A stretch of 64,000 bases of DNA from Streptomyces sp. SID8374 (GTDB lineage: Bacteria > Actinomycetota > Actinomycetes > Streptomycetales > Streptomycetaceae), in NCBI RefSeq assembly GCF_009865135.1, contig NZ_WWGH01000002.1, positions 1,550,001 through 1,614,000 of the forward strand. The letters are read 5' to 3'. Numbering within the stretch: the first letter of the stretch is position 1; each line of letters opens with the position of its first letter. Of this stretch, positions 17,048 to 27,165 are shown in pieces. A model generated the notes under the pieces. It did not search any database. It saw only the letters and a program-made list of their open reading frames with translations, and was not told where the DNA came from. The translations under genes and the position numbers were made by a program.

Positions 17048-18094
17048 GGCCGACTGCCGTCGTACCAGCGTCGGCGGGAAGACCACGGAGGGCGAGGGGC
17101 CGCCGGGACCGCCGATCTGCTTCAGCAGCAGCCGGGCCATCTCCGCCGCCATCTCCTCCACGGGCTGGCGCACCGTGGTCAGCGGCGGATCGCAGGCGGC
17201 GGCCGCGCTGCTGTCGTCGAAACCGACCACGGCCACATCGGACGGTACGTCGCGCCCGGCCCGCTGGAGCACCGGGAGCGCGCCCAGAGCCATCAGGTCC
17301 GAGGCGATGAACACCCCGTCCAGACCGGGCTGTTCCGCCAGCAGCCGGCGCATCGCCGCCGCCCCGCCCAGATGCGTGAAGTCACCCTCGGCGCAGGCCA
17401 CGTCCTCGATGCCGTGCGCGGCGAGGGCCTCCAGGAACCCCGCGAGCCGGACCTGCCCCGCGGGCCGGTCCTGCGGACCCGAGATGGTCCCGATACGGCG
17501 CCGCCCCAGCGCGGCCAGATGGTCGGCCGCGAGCCGCGCCCCGGCCTGCTGGTCGACCTCCACATAGGCGAGCGACGACGGCTGCGGCGGGCGGCCCGCG
17601 AGCACGGCGGGCAGCCGGGTCTCCTGAAGCAGGCCGGGCAGCGGGTCGTCCGCGTGCGAGGTGACCAGGACGACGCCGTCGACGTGGCCGTGGCGCAGGT
17701 AGGAGAGCAGCTGGGTGCGGGACGGCTCGTCGTCCGCCAGCATCAGTACCATCTGGATGCCCGCGGGACGCAGCACTTCGAGGAGCCCGCTGACGACCCG
17801 GCCGAAGTAGGGGTCGGAGAACATCCGCCCGGCGAACGGCTCGGAGACCGGACGCCGTTCACGCTCCGAGATCACCAGCGCCACGGAGTCGGTACGCCGG
17901 GTCACCAGGGAGCGCGCCGCGCGGTTGGGCACGTACCCGGTGGTCGCCACCGCCTCCTCGACCACGGTGCGCAGGGCGGGGTCCACCGTGGTGGCTCCGT
18001 TGATCACCCGCGACACGGTGGCCCGTGAGACACCGGCCACGGCCGCCACGTCCTCCAAGGTCGGGCGTACGGGCGGCTCCACTTCGGCTGTCAT
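17045..18094 (-). CDS. LacI-family transcriptional regulator
   Basis: 349 residues. The N-terminal helix-turn-helix 'TLEDVAAVAGVSRATVSRV' (residues 12-30) plus the hinge ending 'YVPNRAARSL' is textbook LacI/GalR. A periplasmic-binding-protein-like ligand domain follows, with 'VDGVVLVTSHADD', 'IGTISGPQDR' and 'VVGFDDSSAAA'. It likely represses in the absence of a sugar-type ligand. It is the last gene of a three-gene unit (DUF1996, DUF305, lacI). A perfect AGAGAGCGCTCTCT palindrome, the form such regulators bind, sits upstream of that unit, which suggests autoregulation. Confidence 0.9.
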   Translation of the reverse strand: MTAEVEPPVRPTLEDVAAVAGVSRATVSRVINGATTVDPALRTVVEEAVATTGYVPNRAARSLVTRRTDSVALVISERERRPVSEPFAGRMFSDPYFGRVVSGLLEVLRPAGIQMVLMLADDEPSRTQLLSYLRHGHVDGVVLVTSHADDPLPGLLQETRLPAVLAGRPPQPSSLAYVEVDQQAGARLAADHLAALGRRRIGTISGPQDRPAGQVRLAGFLEALAAHGIEDVACAEGDFTHLGGAAAMRRLLAEQPGLDGVFIASDLMALGALPVLQRAGRDVPSDVAVVGFDDSSAAAACDPPLTTVRQPVEEMAAEMARLLLKQIGGPGGPSPSVVFPPTLVRRQSA

Positions 18095-18127
18095 GCAGCC
18101 CTTTATACCCGCAGCCCAGGGCGCCGG

Positions 18128-18733
18128 TCAGCCGAGGGCCCGCGCAGCCTCCGGGAGCCCTTCCAGCTCGGTGAGCGCGGCCTCGCGCGCGGTGACCAGG
18201 GCGGCGGCCAGCCGCTTGGCGTCGGCCCGGGCGCCCGCGGTGACCTCGGACCGCGACACCTGTGCGGAGTGGCGCAGATGGTCGCGGATCTGGGTCAGGA
18301 ACAGCCGGTCGAATGCGGCTCCTTCGGCTGCCTTCGCCGCTTCGAGGTCCCGTTCCGTCACCATGCCGGGCATGTCGTGGCCCGCGTGCACATCGGTGTC
18401 GGGAAGCCCCATCCGGGCCAGCAGGGGCCGCAGGCGGCCGAGTTCGGCTTCCTGGCCGTCGCGCAGCCGGGTGGCGAAGGCCCGCAGCCGGGGCTCGGTG
18501 GCCCGGTCGGCGGCGAGGGTGAGCAGCGCCACCGCCTTCTCGTTCATCGGGGTCATCAACTGGAGCCAGGCGGCGTCGGTGGGGGCGGGGGTGGCCGACG
18601 CCGAGGCGGCGGGGCGGGGCGGGGGCTTCGGCGGGGCCTCCGTCGCGGAGGAGCAGCCGGCCGTCGCGGTCAGCCCCAGCACGGCGAGCAGGGTCAGCGC
18701 GGCGAGGGGCCTGGCGGGGGTGGAACGGTTCAT
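18128..18733 (-). CDS. DUF305-domain lipoprotein
   Basis: 201 residues. A lipoprotein signal ends at Cys27 ('LTATAGC'), followed by a Pro/Ala/Ser-rich linker (about 31-52). The DUF305 domain begins 'WLQLMTPMNEKAVALLTLA' and contains the His/Met cluster 'HAGHDMPGM', which in this ferritin-like four-helix family is a likely metal-binding site. The protein should sit on the outer face of the cell membrane. The usual His-His-x-x-Met start is altered here to M-T-P-M-N, so metal binding is uncertain. It is 33 bases upstream of lacI and 84 bases downstream of the DUF1996 gene on the same transcript. Confidence 0.8.
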   Translation of the reverse strand: MNRSTPARPLAALTLLAVLGLTATAGCSSATEAPPKPPPRPAASASATPAPTDAAWLQLMTPMNEKAVALLTLAADRATEPRLRAFATRLRDGQEAELGRLRPLLARMGLPDTDVHAGHDMPGMVTERDLEAAKAAEGAAFDRLFLTQIRDHLRHSAQVSRSEVTAGARADAKRLAAALVTAREAALTELEGLPEAARALG

Positions 18734-18817
18734 GGGGTGTCCTGGGCCGGGCGGAGGGCGCCACCCCGGGGCCTGGGCCCCGGGGCGGACACCGGGTGGG
18801 AGGCGGGTGACGTCGGA

Positions 18818-19756
18818 TCAGGGAGTGCCGTCGAAGCCGCACTTCACGATGGCGTTGATGCAGTCACGTACGCGCTGCGCCAGCTCCTGTTCCGGCCATA
18901 CGTTGAAGAAGTCGCCGTGCATCGTGTAGCCGGGGCCCGACGCCAGCCGGAAGCGGGCCGGGTCGCCGTTGACCGGATAGCGCAGCACCTGACGGAGCTT
19001 GGGCACCGGCACCGGGTGGGTCGACGGGCACTCGCCGGCCACCGGGTAGGCCATGTGGCTCTTGTGGTTGGGCGAGTCGAGATCCGTACCGTTCCAGCAC
19101 TGCGGGAAGTCCAGGTAGGACTCAAGCATCGTGCCGGCCGGACAGTTCACGAAGTCCTGCGAGGGGTCGACGTGACCGGCGTGCAGGCAGGACCAGCGGG
19201 CGATGGTGTTGTCCGCGGGGCCGGTGGCGACGGCGTTGCCCGCGACGATGCGCAGGCCCTTGGGGAAGGGCTGGATCTGCCGGATGACGTCGTCGCGGAC
19301 CCCTTCGCCCAGGTAGTAGAAGGTGGTCCCGGTGGGCTCCACCTCCCGGTCGCCGTCGTACAGGGTGGGCACCCAGTACGAGGAGAGGTCGGTGTCGGGC
19401 GAGCAGGTCGTGCGGCCTTTCTCCAGGGACTCCAGGTTCGAGTTCCCGTTGGTGGTGTCGTTGCCGAAGAAGCTGTGCATGTGGGAGGCGCCCGGCAGGC
19501 CCGGGAAGACGATCGGGTCGTCGGGGGCCCGGTGGGTGTAGGGGCACTCGGCCAGGAACTCGGCCACCCGCACCACGTCGGCGGCCGCCTTGGGGGCGAC
19601 CTCGGCGGCGGCCCGGTCGGCCGCGGCGTTGCCGACATTGGCCTGGACGAGGGAGACGGCAAGAGCTGCGGCGGCGAGCCCGGCGACTCTGTAGCGCCAG
19701 GTGCGGGGGGATCGTCGGCGGCGGTGTTCGCTGCTGTTTCGGTTACGGAAGAGCAC
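18818..19756 (-). CDS. Secreted DUF1996-domain protein
   Basis: 312 residues from GTG 19756 with AGGAG 4 bases upstream. An Arg-rich N-region and hydrophobic core (about residues 24-45) form a Sec signal peptide ending near 'VGNAA'. The mature part has the DUF1996 hallmarks 'FLAECPYTHRAPDDPIVFPG', 'ASHMHSFFGN', 'SYWVPTLYDG' and 'HKSHMAYP', with many conserved His and Cys residues. The function is unknown; members occur in fungi and actinomycetes next to secreted carbohydrate-active enzymes. It is the first gene of a probable operon with the DUF305 lipoprotein and LacI regulator, under the palindrome at 19802-19815. Confidence 0.85.
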   Translation of the reverse strand: MLFRNRNSSEHRRRRSPRTWRYRVAGLAAAALAVSLVQANVGNAAADRAAAEVAPKAAADVVRVAEFLAECPYTHRAPDDPIVFPGLPGASHMHSFFGNDTTNGNSNLESLEKGRTTCSPDTDLSSYWVPTLYDGDREVEPTGTTFYYLGEGVRDDVIRQIQPFPKGLRIVAGNAVATGPADNTIARWSCLHAGHVDPSQDFVNCPAGTMLESYLDFPQCWNGTDLDSPNHKSHMAYPVAGECPSTHPVPVPKLRQVLRYPVNGDPARFRLASGPGYTMHGDFFNVWPEQELAQRVRDCINAIVKCGFDGTP

Positions 19757-19801
19757 GGCACTCCTGTTCGGAAGTGGGGGGAGGTTCCTTGATCGTGAGG
19801 T

Positions 19802-19815
19802 AGAGAGCGCTCTCT
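19802..19815. promoter_or_regulatory. LacI-type operator palindrome upstream of DUF1996
   Basis: AGAGAGCGCTCTCT is a perfect 14-bp palindrome with the central CG typical of LacI/GalR operators. It lies 46 bases upstream of the DUF1996 start codon, a position suited to repression of the DUF1996-DUF305-lacI unit. Assignment to the LacI protein at 17045-18094 is by proximity. Confidence 0.7.
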
Positions 19816-19909
19816 CGTTGGAACGTAAGAGCGCCGCCTGTGCATGTCAAGAGAATGCGCAAGCACTGCAACGGGCGGGCCAGTAAGGGTACTTGGGGGT
19901 CAGATGGAT

Positions 19910-19925
19910 GGGAGAGCGCTCTCCC
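19910..19925. promoter_or_regulatory. Second LacI-type operator palindrome, upstream of ligA
   Basis: GGGAGAGCGCTCTCCC is a perfect 16-bp palindrome sharing the GAGAGCGCTCTC core with the site at 19802-19815. The two centres are 109 bases apart. It is 88 bases before the DNA ligase start and could control that gene or pair with the first site in a repression loop. Confidence 0.65.
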
Positions 19926-20012
19926 TCAAGGCCTCCGGAGTCTGTCGTTCCACTCCGTGGCGGGGAGGCGGTGGCGGGGGCGTTGTCAGTGGTGGACGGC
20001 AGGATGGTCACC

Positions 20013-22307
20013 ATGACGAACTCAGCCGCTGTGCTCGCCGATGCCGCCGCCTACGCCGCCGCGGTCGAAGAGGCCTCCCAGGCCGCCGCCGCGTACTACG
20101 CCACGGGCGAGAGCACCCTCGACGACGACGCGTACGACCGGCTGGCGCGGGGAATCGCGGCGTACGAGGCGGACCATCCCGACGAGATACTCGAGTCATC
20201 ACCGACCGGCAAGGTCGCGGGCGGGGCCGCCGTCGGCGACGTTCCGCACACGGTGCCGATGCTCTCGCTGGACAACGTGTTCTCGGCCGAGCAGTTCGTG
20301 ACGTGGACCGTTTCGCTGGAGCGGCGGATCGGCAGACCGGTCGAAGCCTGGAGCGTGGAGCCGAAGCTGGACGGCCTGGCGGTCGCCGCCCGCTATCGGG
20401 AGGGCCGCCTGGAGCAGCTGATCACCCGTGGCGACGGCACGGCGGGCGAGGACGTCTCGCACGCGGCCCCGGCGGTCGTCGGACTGCCCGAGCGGCTGGA
20501 CGCGCCGGTGACCATCGAGGTGCGCGGCGAAATCCTCATGACGAACGAGCAGTTCGAGCAGGGCAACGCGATCCGCACGGAGCACGGCGGAGCCCCCTTC
20601 GCCAACCCGCGCAACGGGGCGGCGGGCACGCTCCGCGCCAAGGACCGGGCGTACCGGGTGGAGACGACCTTCTTCGCCTACGGCGCCCTCCCGCTCGCCG
20701 ACTCGGGCGAGCTCGCCGCGACCCTGACCGAGCTGCCCCACAGCGAACTTCTCGCGTACGTCGCCGGGCTCGGCGTGCACACGGCCGCGGCCACGGAGGT
20801 GGCGCCGCTCCGGGTGACCACCGCGGCGGAGGTGCAGGCGCGGGTGGAGGAGATAGGCGCCCGGCGCGCCGCGCTGCCGTTCGGCATCGACGGCATCGTG
20901 ATCAAGGCGGACCTCGCGGCCGACCGGCACGAGGCCGGTTCCGGCACCCGGGCGCCGCGCTGGGCCATCGCCTACAAGCTCCCCGCCGTGGAGAAGATCA
21001 CCCGCCTGCTCGCCGTCGAGTGGAACGTGGGCCGCACCGGCATCATCGCGCCGCGCGCCGTCCTGGAGCCCGTCGAGATCGACGGATCCACCGTCAGCTA
21101 CGCCACGCTGCACAACCCGGCCGACATCACCCGCCGCGATCTTCGCCTGGGCGACCAGGTCATGGTCTACAAGGCGGGCGACATCATCCCGCGCATCGAG
21201 GCCCCCGTCGCCCATCTGCGTACGGGTGACGAGACGCCGATCGAGTTCCCGGCGAGCTGCCCGCAGTGCGGGTCCGAGATCGACACGAGCGAGCAGCGCT
21301 GGCGCTGCACGCGCGGCCGCAACTGCCGCCTGGTCGCCTCCGTGTCGTACGCCGCCGGCCGCGACCAGCTGGACATCGAAGGCCTCGGGGCCACCCGGGT
21401 CGTCCAGCTCGTCGACGCGGGCCTCGTCACGGACTTCGCCGACCTGTTCACCCTGGAGCGGGAGCAGCTGCTCGCCTTGGACCGGATGGGCGAGACCTCC
21501 ACCGACAATCTCCTCGCCGCCATCGAGACCGCCCGCACCCGCCCGCTGTCCCGGGTCTTCTGCGCCCTGGGTGTACGGGGGACGGGGCGCTCCATGTCCC
21601 GCAGGATCGCGCGGTACTTCGCGACCATGGACCACATCGTCGCCGCCGACGCCGAGTCGCTCCAGCGGGTCGACGGCATCGGCAAGGAGAAGGCCACGGC
21701 GGTCGTCGCCGAGCTGGAGGAGCTGGCCCCGCTGATCGAGAAGCTCGTCCGGGCCGGGGTGACGATGACGGAGCCGGGGGCCACGCCGCCGCCGGAGCCC
21801 GGCACGGAGGAGGAGGCGGCGGGGACCGGCGCCGAACTGCCGCTGGCGGGGATGAAGGTGGTGGTCACGGGGGCGATGACCGGGGCGCTGGAGAAGCTGT
21901 CGCGCAACCAGATGAACGAGCTGATCGAGAGGGCGGGCGGCAAGTCGTCCTCCAGCGTCTCGGCGCGCACCAGCTTGCTGGTCGCGGGGGAGAAGGCCGG
22001 CTCGAAGCGGACGAAGGCGGAGGGGCTGGGGATCCGGATCGCGGGGCCGGAGGAGTTCGCGGAGCTGGTCGCGGAGTTCTTGGTGGGGGAGAGCGGGGAG
22101 GCTTCGGTGGTTGGGGTGGCCGGGGAGTTGGGTGAGGCCGCTGAGGATGCTGAGTCCGGGAAGGCCGTGGGCGCCGAGGGCGCCGACGACGCCGAGGCCG
22201 CCGAGACCGCCGAGACCGTGGAGGCGGGGGAGAAGCCGACCGAGACGGTGAACGGGACGGCCGAGAGCGCGGGCACCGTGGTGGTCGCCGAGGCCGTGGA
22301 GGTCTGA
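20013..22307 (+). CDS. ligA: NAD-dependent DNA ligase (LigA paralogue)
   Basis: 764 residues from ATG 20013, chosen because AGGATGG lies just upstream; ATG 20004 is 9 bases earlier. It has a full LigA set: domain Ia 'YYATGESTLDDDAYDRL' (28-44), adenylation K118 in EPKLDG, OB fold, a four-cysteine zinc finger (C416, C419, C432, C438), helix-hairpin-helix region (about 440-580) and a BRCT domain (about 611-690). Residues 691-764 form an extra Ala/Glu/Val-rich acidic tail absent from standard ligases. The N-terminus is diverged from the usual H-Y-Y-V pattern, which suggests a second, non-essential copy. Its promoter region contains a LacI-type palindrome, unusual for a replication gene. Confidence 0.9.
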   Translation: MTNSAAVLADAAAYAAAVEEASQAAAAYYATGESTLDDDAYDRLARGIAAYEADHPDEILESSPTGKVAGGAAVGDVPHTVPMLSLDNVFSAEQFVTWTVSLERRIGRPVEAWSVEPKLDGLAVAARYREGRLEQLITRGDGTAGEDVSHAAPAVVGLPERLDAPVTIEVRGEILMTNEQFEQGNAIRTEHGGAPFANPRNGAAGTLRAKDRAYRVETTFFAYGALPLADSGELAATLTELPHSELLAYVAGLGVHTAAATEVAPLRVTTAAEVQARVEEIGARRAALPFGIDGIVIKADLAADRHEAGSGTRAPRWAIAYKLPAVEKITRLLAVEWNVGRTGIIAPRAVLEPVEIDGSTVSYATLHNPADITRRDLRLGDQVMVYKAGDIIPRIEAPVAHLRTGDETPIEFPASCPQCGSEIDTSEQRWRCTRGRNCRLVASVSYAAGRDQLDIEGLGATRVVQLVDAGLVTDFADLFTLEREQLLALDRMGETSTDNLLAAIETARTRPLSRVFCALGVRGTGRSMSRRIARYFATMDHIVAADAESLQRVDGIGKEKATAVVAELEELAPLIEKLVRAGVTMTEPGATPPPEPGTEEEAAGTGAELPLAGMKVVVTGAMTGALEKLSRNQMNELIERAGGKSSSSVSARTSLLVAGEKAGSKRTKAEGLGIRIAGPEEFAELVAEFLVGESGEASVVGVAGELGEAAEDAESGKAVGAEGADDAEAAETAETVEAGEKPTETVNGTAESAGTVVVAEAVEV

Positions 22308-22331
22308 GACGGTTCGGCGCCTTCGAATCGG

Positions 22332-22351
22332 GAGGGAAGTGGCTTTCCCTC
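22332..22351 (+). terminator. Short hairpin after ligA
   Basis: GAGGGAA (22332-22338) and TTCCCTC (22345-22351) form a 7-bp stem with a 6-base loop, 25 bases after the ligase stop. Weak but correctly placed. Confidence 0.4.
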
Positions 22352-22448
22352 ACCCGGTATTGCATAGTGATGGCTTGGTCATGCCTCGCTATCAGCGGGC
22401 CGATGGGTGCGTGGGCGGCTGCGGGTGGCCGGCCGGGGGTGAGGGGCG

Positions 22449-23507
22449 ATGCGTTCTCCGTACGACGGACAGCGACGCGGTCGTGCCGTCCCCCTGTCAG
22501 GTCGGCCCGGTGGCGGGCTCCCCGGCCCGGCGCACCATGACCCTTCGGCCATGCGCGGGACCGTACGGTCCGGCGACGGGCGCGGGCCGCTCGGCGAAGG
22601 ACCCCGCCCCTCCGGCGAGGGTCCCGGACCGCTTCGTGACGGAAGCGGGGCCGAGGGGCTCGGAACCGGGCGTGGGCCCGGGGCGCTCCGGGTGCGCCAC
22701 GGACACCGCCGGCTCGGCGGCAGGACCGTGGCCGCCCGGGGACTCGCCCTCGACCTCGGCAGCTCCCGCACCCGGGCCTGGGTGCCCGGCCACGGCCTGG
22801 TCACCGGCACCCTCCTCGACAGCGGCGGCCCCTTCGACGGCCCGGACGGGGAGGCCGGGCGGCCCGTCCGGCGCGGGCGCATCGTCGACCCCGAGTCCTG
22901 CGGACGGCTGCTCGGCCGCATCGCCGACGCGGCCCTGGGCCCCGACCGCACGGACAGCGTGATCGTCCTCAGCCACCCCGTCCTCGCCGGGGCCGTCCAC
23001 CGCAACGCCGCGCGGGAGCTGCTCGCCGGGCTGGGGCCCACGCGCGTCCTCGTCCTGAGCAGCGCCCGGGCCGCCGCCGCGTACGCCGGGCCGCACGACG
23101 CCGGGCCGCTGCTCGTCGTCGACATGGGCGCCGAGCTGACCGAGGTGACGCTCCTCGTCGGCGGCCGGATCGCCGACGCCCGGCAGGCCGAGAGCGGGCT
23201 GAGCGACCTGGACCCGGCGACGCTGCCCGCCACCCTGGTGGCCACGGTCCTCGACATGGTGAAGTCCATGTGGCGGCAGGACCGGAACGGCGCGATCCGC
23301 GGCGCCCTGCGCAAGGGCCCGGTGCTCGCGGGCGGTGGGGCGCTGCGCCCCGACGTCACCGATCGCCTCGCCCGGTGCCTCGGCACGCGCGTGCGGCTGG
23401 CCGAGGACCCGTCGACCGCCGTCGTCCGTGGCGCCGGACAGATCCTCAGCTCCGTGCTCCGCCACGGAGTGACACCCACCGCCTCCCTGCCCGGCCGACC
23501 GAGGTGA
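22449..23507 (+). CDS. MreB-like actin-family protein
   Basis: 352 residues as annotated. The first ~95 residues are Gly/Pro/Arg-rich and may not all be translated; GTG 22692 would give 272 residues. The core shows actin/Hsp70-fold nucleotide motifs: phosphate-1 'LALDLGSSRTRAWVPG', phosphate-2 'LLVVDMGAELTEVTLLVGG' and the adenosine motif 'VLAGGGALRPDV'. It is shorter than MreB (about 340 residues) because a subdomain is reduced. Streptomyces are known to carry a third, short MreB-like protein besides MreB and Mbl, and this matches. MreB paralogues there act in spore-wall synthesis. The downstream secreted protein and SecDF suggest an envelope context. Confidence 0.72.
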   Translation: MRSPYDGQRRGRAVPLSGRPGGGLPGPAHHDPSAMRGTVRSGDGRGPLGEGPRPSGEGPGPLRDGSGAEGLGTGRGPGALRVRHGHRRLGGRTVAARGLALDLGSSRTRAWVPGHGLVTGTLLDSGGPFDGPDGEAGRPVRRGRIVDPESCGRLLGRIADAALGPDRTDSVIVLSHPVLAGAVHRNAARELLAGLGPTRVLVLSSARAAAAYAGPHDAGPLLVVDMGAELTEVTLLVGGRIADARQAESGLSDLDPATLPATLVATVLDMVKSMWRQDRNGAIRGALRKGPVLAGGGALRPDVTDRLARCLGTRVRLAEDPSTAVVRGAGQILSSVLRHGVTPTASLPGRPR

Positions 23508-23560
23508 CCCCGCACCCGGGGCCGCCCCGGGGTACCGCGCTCCGGCCGTGGCAGACCGGC

Positions 23561-24121
23561 CCGGCGGGGAACTCCCGGAGCGAGCCGATGCTTTCGGCAC
23601 CTGGCTCCGGGCGCGCGCCGACTGTCCCGACGCACCGGACACCGAGCGTGCCGACCAGCCCGGCGCACGGGGCACCGACCGTGCCGCCCGGTTCGGTGGG
23701 TGGGTCCCGGAGCGAGCCGACTCTTTCGGCACCTGGCCGCGGCAGCGTGCCGACCTGCCCGGAGCAGCGGGCACCGGGCGTGCCGACCGCTTCGGCGCAC
23801 GGGGCACCGGGCGTGCCGACTTTTTCGGTGGGCGGCTTCCCGGGCGCGCCGACTGTCCCGGCGCGTGGCTCCCAGAGTGCGCCGACCCGTTCAGCACCTG
23901 GCTCCCAAAGGACGCCGACCGTCCCGACGCACCGGGCACCGACCGTGCTGCCCCGCTCGGTGGGTGGCTCCCGGAGCACGCCGACCGTCCCGACGCACCG
24001 GGCACCGAGCGTGCCGCCCCGTTCGTTGGGTGGCTTCCGGAGCACTCCGATCGTCCCGACGCACCGGACACCGAGCGCGCCGACCGGCCCGGCGCACCGC
24101 GCCCGGAGCGTGCTGGCCGCG
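23561..24121 (+). repeat. Tandem array of ~17 imperfect 33-bp repeats
   Basis: The sequence is periodic at 33 bases: for example GTCCCGACGCACCGG recurs at 23624, 23921, 23987 and 24053, the last three exactly 66 apart (two units). In the frame of the secreted protein each unit encodes 11 residues such as PTHRAPSVPPR or SVGGSRSTPTV. Because 33 is a multiple of 3, all frames stay open; another frame gives A-D-x-x-G-x-x-x-x-E-R units. There are no unique spacers, so it is not a CRISPR. Array size may vary between strains. Confidence 0.8.
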
Positions 24122-24736
24122 CTGGTGCTCGCCGTCCTCGCCCTGGTCGGTGGCGCCCCCGCCGCAGGCGCCGCGCTGCCCGCCGCCCTCAACAGCCTCG
24201 CCTCCATCGCCGCGTACGCGCCGAAGGCCCCGGCGCCCACCCCGCAGACCGACCGCACCGCCCACCCCGGCGGCCCGCACCAGGACCTGCGGCGCACCCG
24301 CCCGGCCCCGAGCCCCACCGGCCCCGGAACCGGCGGACGCAACGCCCGCGACCAGCGGCCCGGCCCCAGCCACTCCCACATCCGGCCCGCCCCCAGCCAC
24401 CCCCACCTCCGCACCAGCCCCGCCCAGCCGCGCGCCCAAGCCCTCCACGAGCGGTCACCGGTCGCCGATCCGAGCCACCAGGCCCCCCGGGCGGGCATCG
24501 GGCGCGCTCACCTCATCGGCCACGCGCCCCCGCCGTCCTACGAAGGGCTGCTGACCCGCCCGCCCGGGCCCATCGTGCCGTGCGGCCGGGCCGAGCGAGT
24601 CTCCGACGCATCCTTCGCCACGCCCTCCGGCCGCCGGGGTGCCCTGCCCGGTGTCCGTGGTCCTCCGGGCACGAGTGCCGGTCACCCGGCCGGCCACCGG
24701 CCCTGCTCTGCCGATCCGGCGTCGCGTCCTCGCTGA
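23588..24736 (+). CDS. Putative exported Pro/His-rich protein with repeat-encoded N-terminus
   Basis: No family recognised. From ATG 23588 (GGAG 7 bases upstream) it has 382 residues. Residues 3-178 are 11-residue Pro/Thr/Ser-rich repeats, followed by a hydrophobic segment 'SVLAALVLAVLALVGG' ending in 'APAAGA', like a signal peptide or signal anchor. The rest is Pro/His/Arg-rich and disordered. Third-codon GC is highest in this frame, both in the repeat array and downstream, which supports it. The true start could be nearer 24050-24110, with the repeats upstream of the coding region. It lies 35 bases before secDF, so it may be exported with SecDF help. An outside role is inferred, not shown. 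Confidence 0.5.
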   Translation: MLSAPGSGRAPTVPTHRTPSVPTSPAHGAPTVPPGSVGGSRSEPTLSAPGRGSVPTCPEQRAPGVPTASAHGAPGVPTFSVGGFPGAPTVPARGSQSAPTRSAPGSQRTPTVPTHRAPTVLPRSVGGSRSTPTVPTHRAPSVPPRSLGGFRSTPIVPTHRTPSAPTGPAHRARSVLAALVLAVLALVGGAPAAGAALPAALNSLASIAAYAPKAPAPTPQTDRTAHPGGPHQDLRRTRPAPSPTGPGTGGRNARDQRPGPSHSHIRPAPSHPHLRTSPAQPRAQALHERSPVADPSHQAPRAGIGRAHLIGHAPPPSYEGLLTRPPGPIVPCGRAERVSDASFATPSGRRGALPGVRGPPGTSAGHPAGHRPCSADPASRPR

Positions 24737-24771
24737 GGTGAGGGCGGCCGACGCCCCACCGGAGGATTTCC

Positions 24772-27102
<2,331 letters not shown>

Positions 27103-27122
27103 CCCCGTACGCGAGGAAACGC

Positions 27123-27159
27123 CCGTCCCCCTGCCCCCAGCTCCGGGGCAGGGGGACGG
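27123..27159. terminator. Bidirectional terminator between secDF and the XRE gene
   Basis: A perfect 15-bp stem, CCGTCCCCCTGCCCC (27123-27137) and its complement (27145-27159), with a 7-base loop. It lies between two convergent genes and should serve both. Confidence 0.85.
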
Positions 27160-27165
27160 CGACGG

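Noticed and set aside
22497..24071. Minus-strand frame with Ser/Gly/Arg repeats over the 33-bp array
   Set aside because: It spans the MreB-like gene antisense, and its repeats follow from the DNA periodicity. Third-position GC is higher in the plus-strand frame.
23561..24121. CRISPR array
   Set aside because: The units are contiguous and imperfect, with no unique spacers and no cas genes nearby.
23548..24741. Plus-strand frame with regular A-D-x-x-G-x-x-x-x-E-R repeats
   Set aside because: It looks protein-like inside the array, but beyond 24121 it becomes an Arg/Pro shadow, and its third-position GC is lower than in the neighbouring frame. A frameshifted gene cannot be fully excluded.
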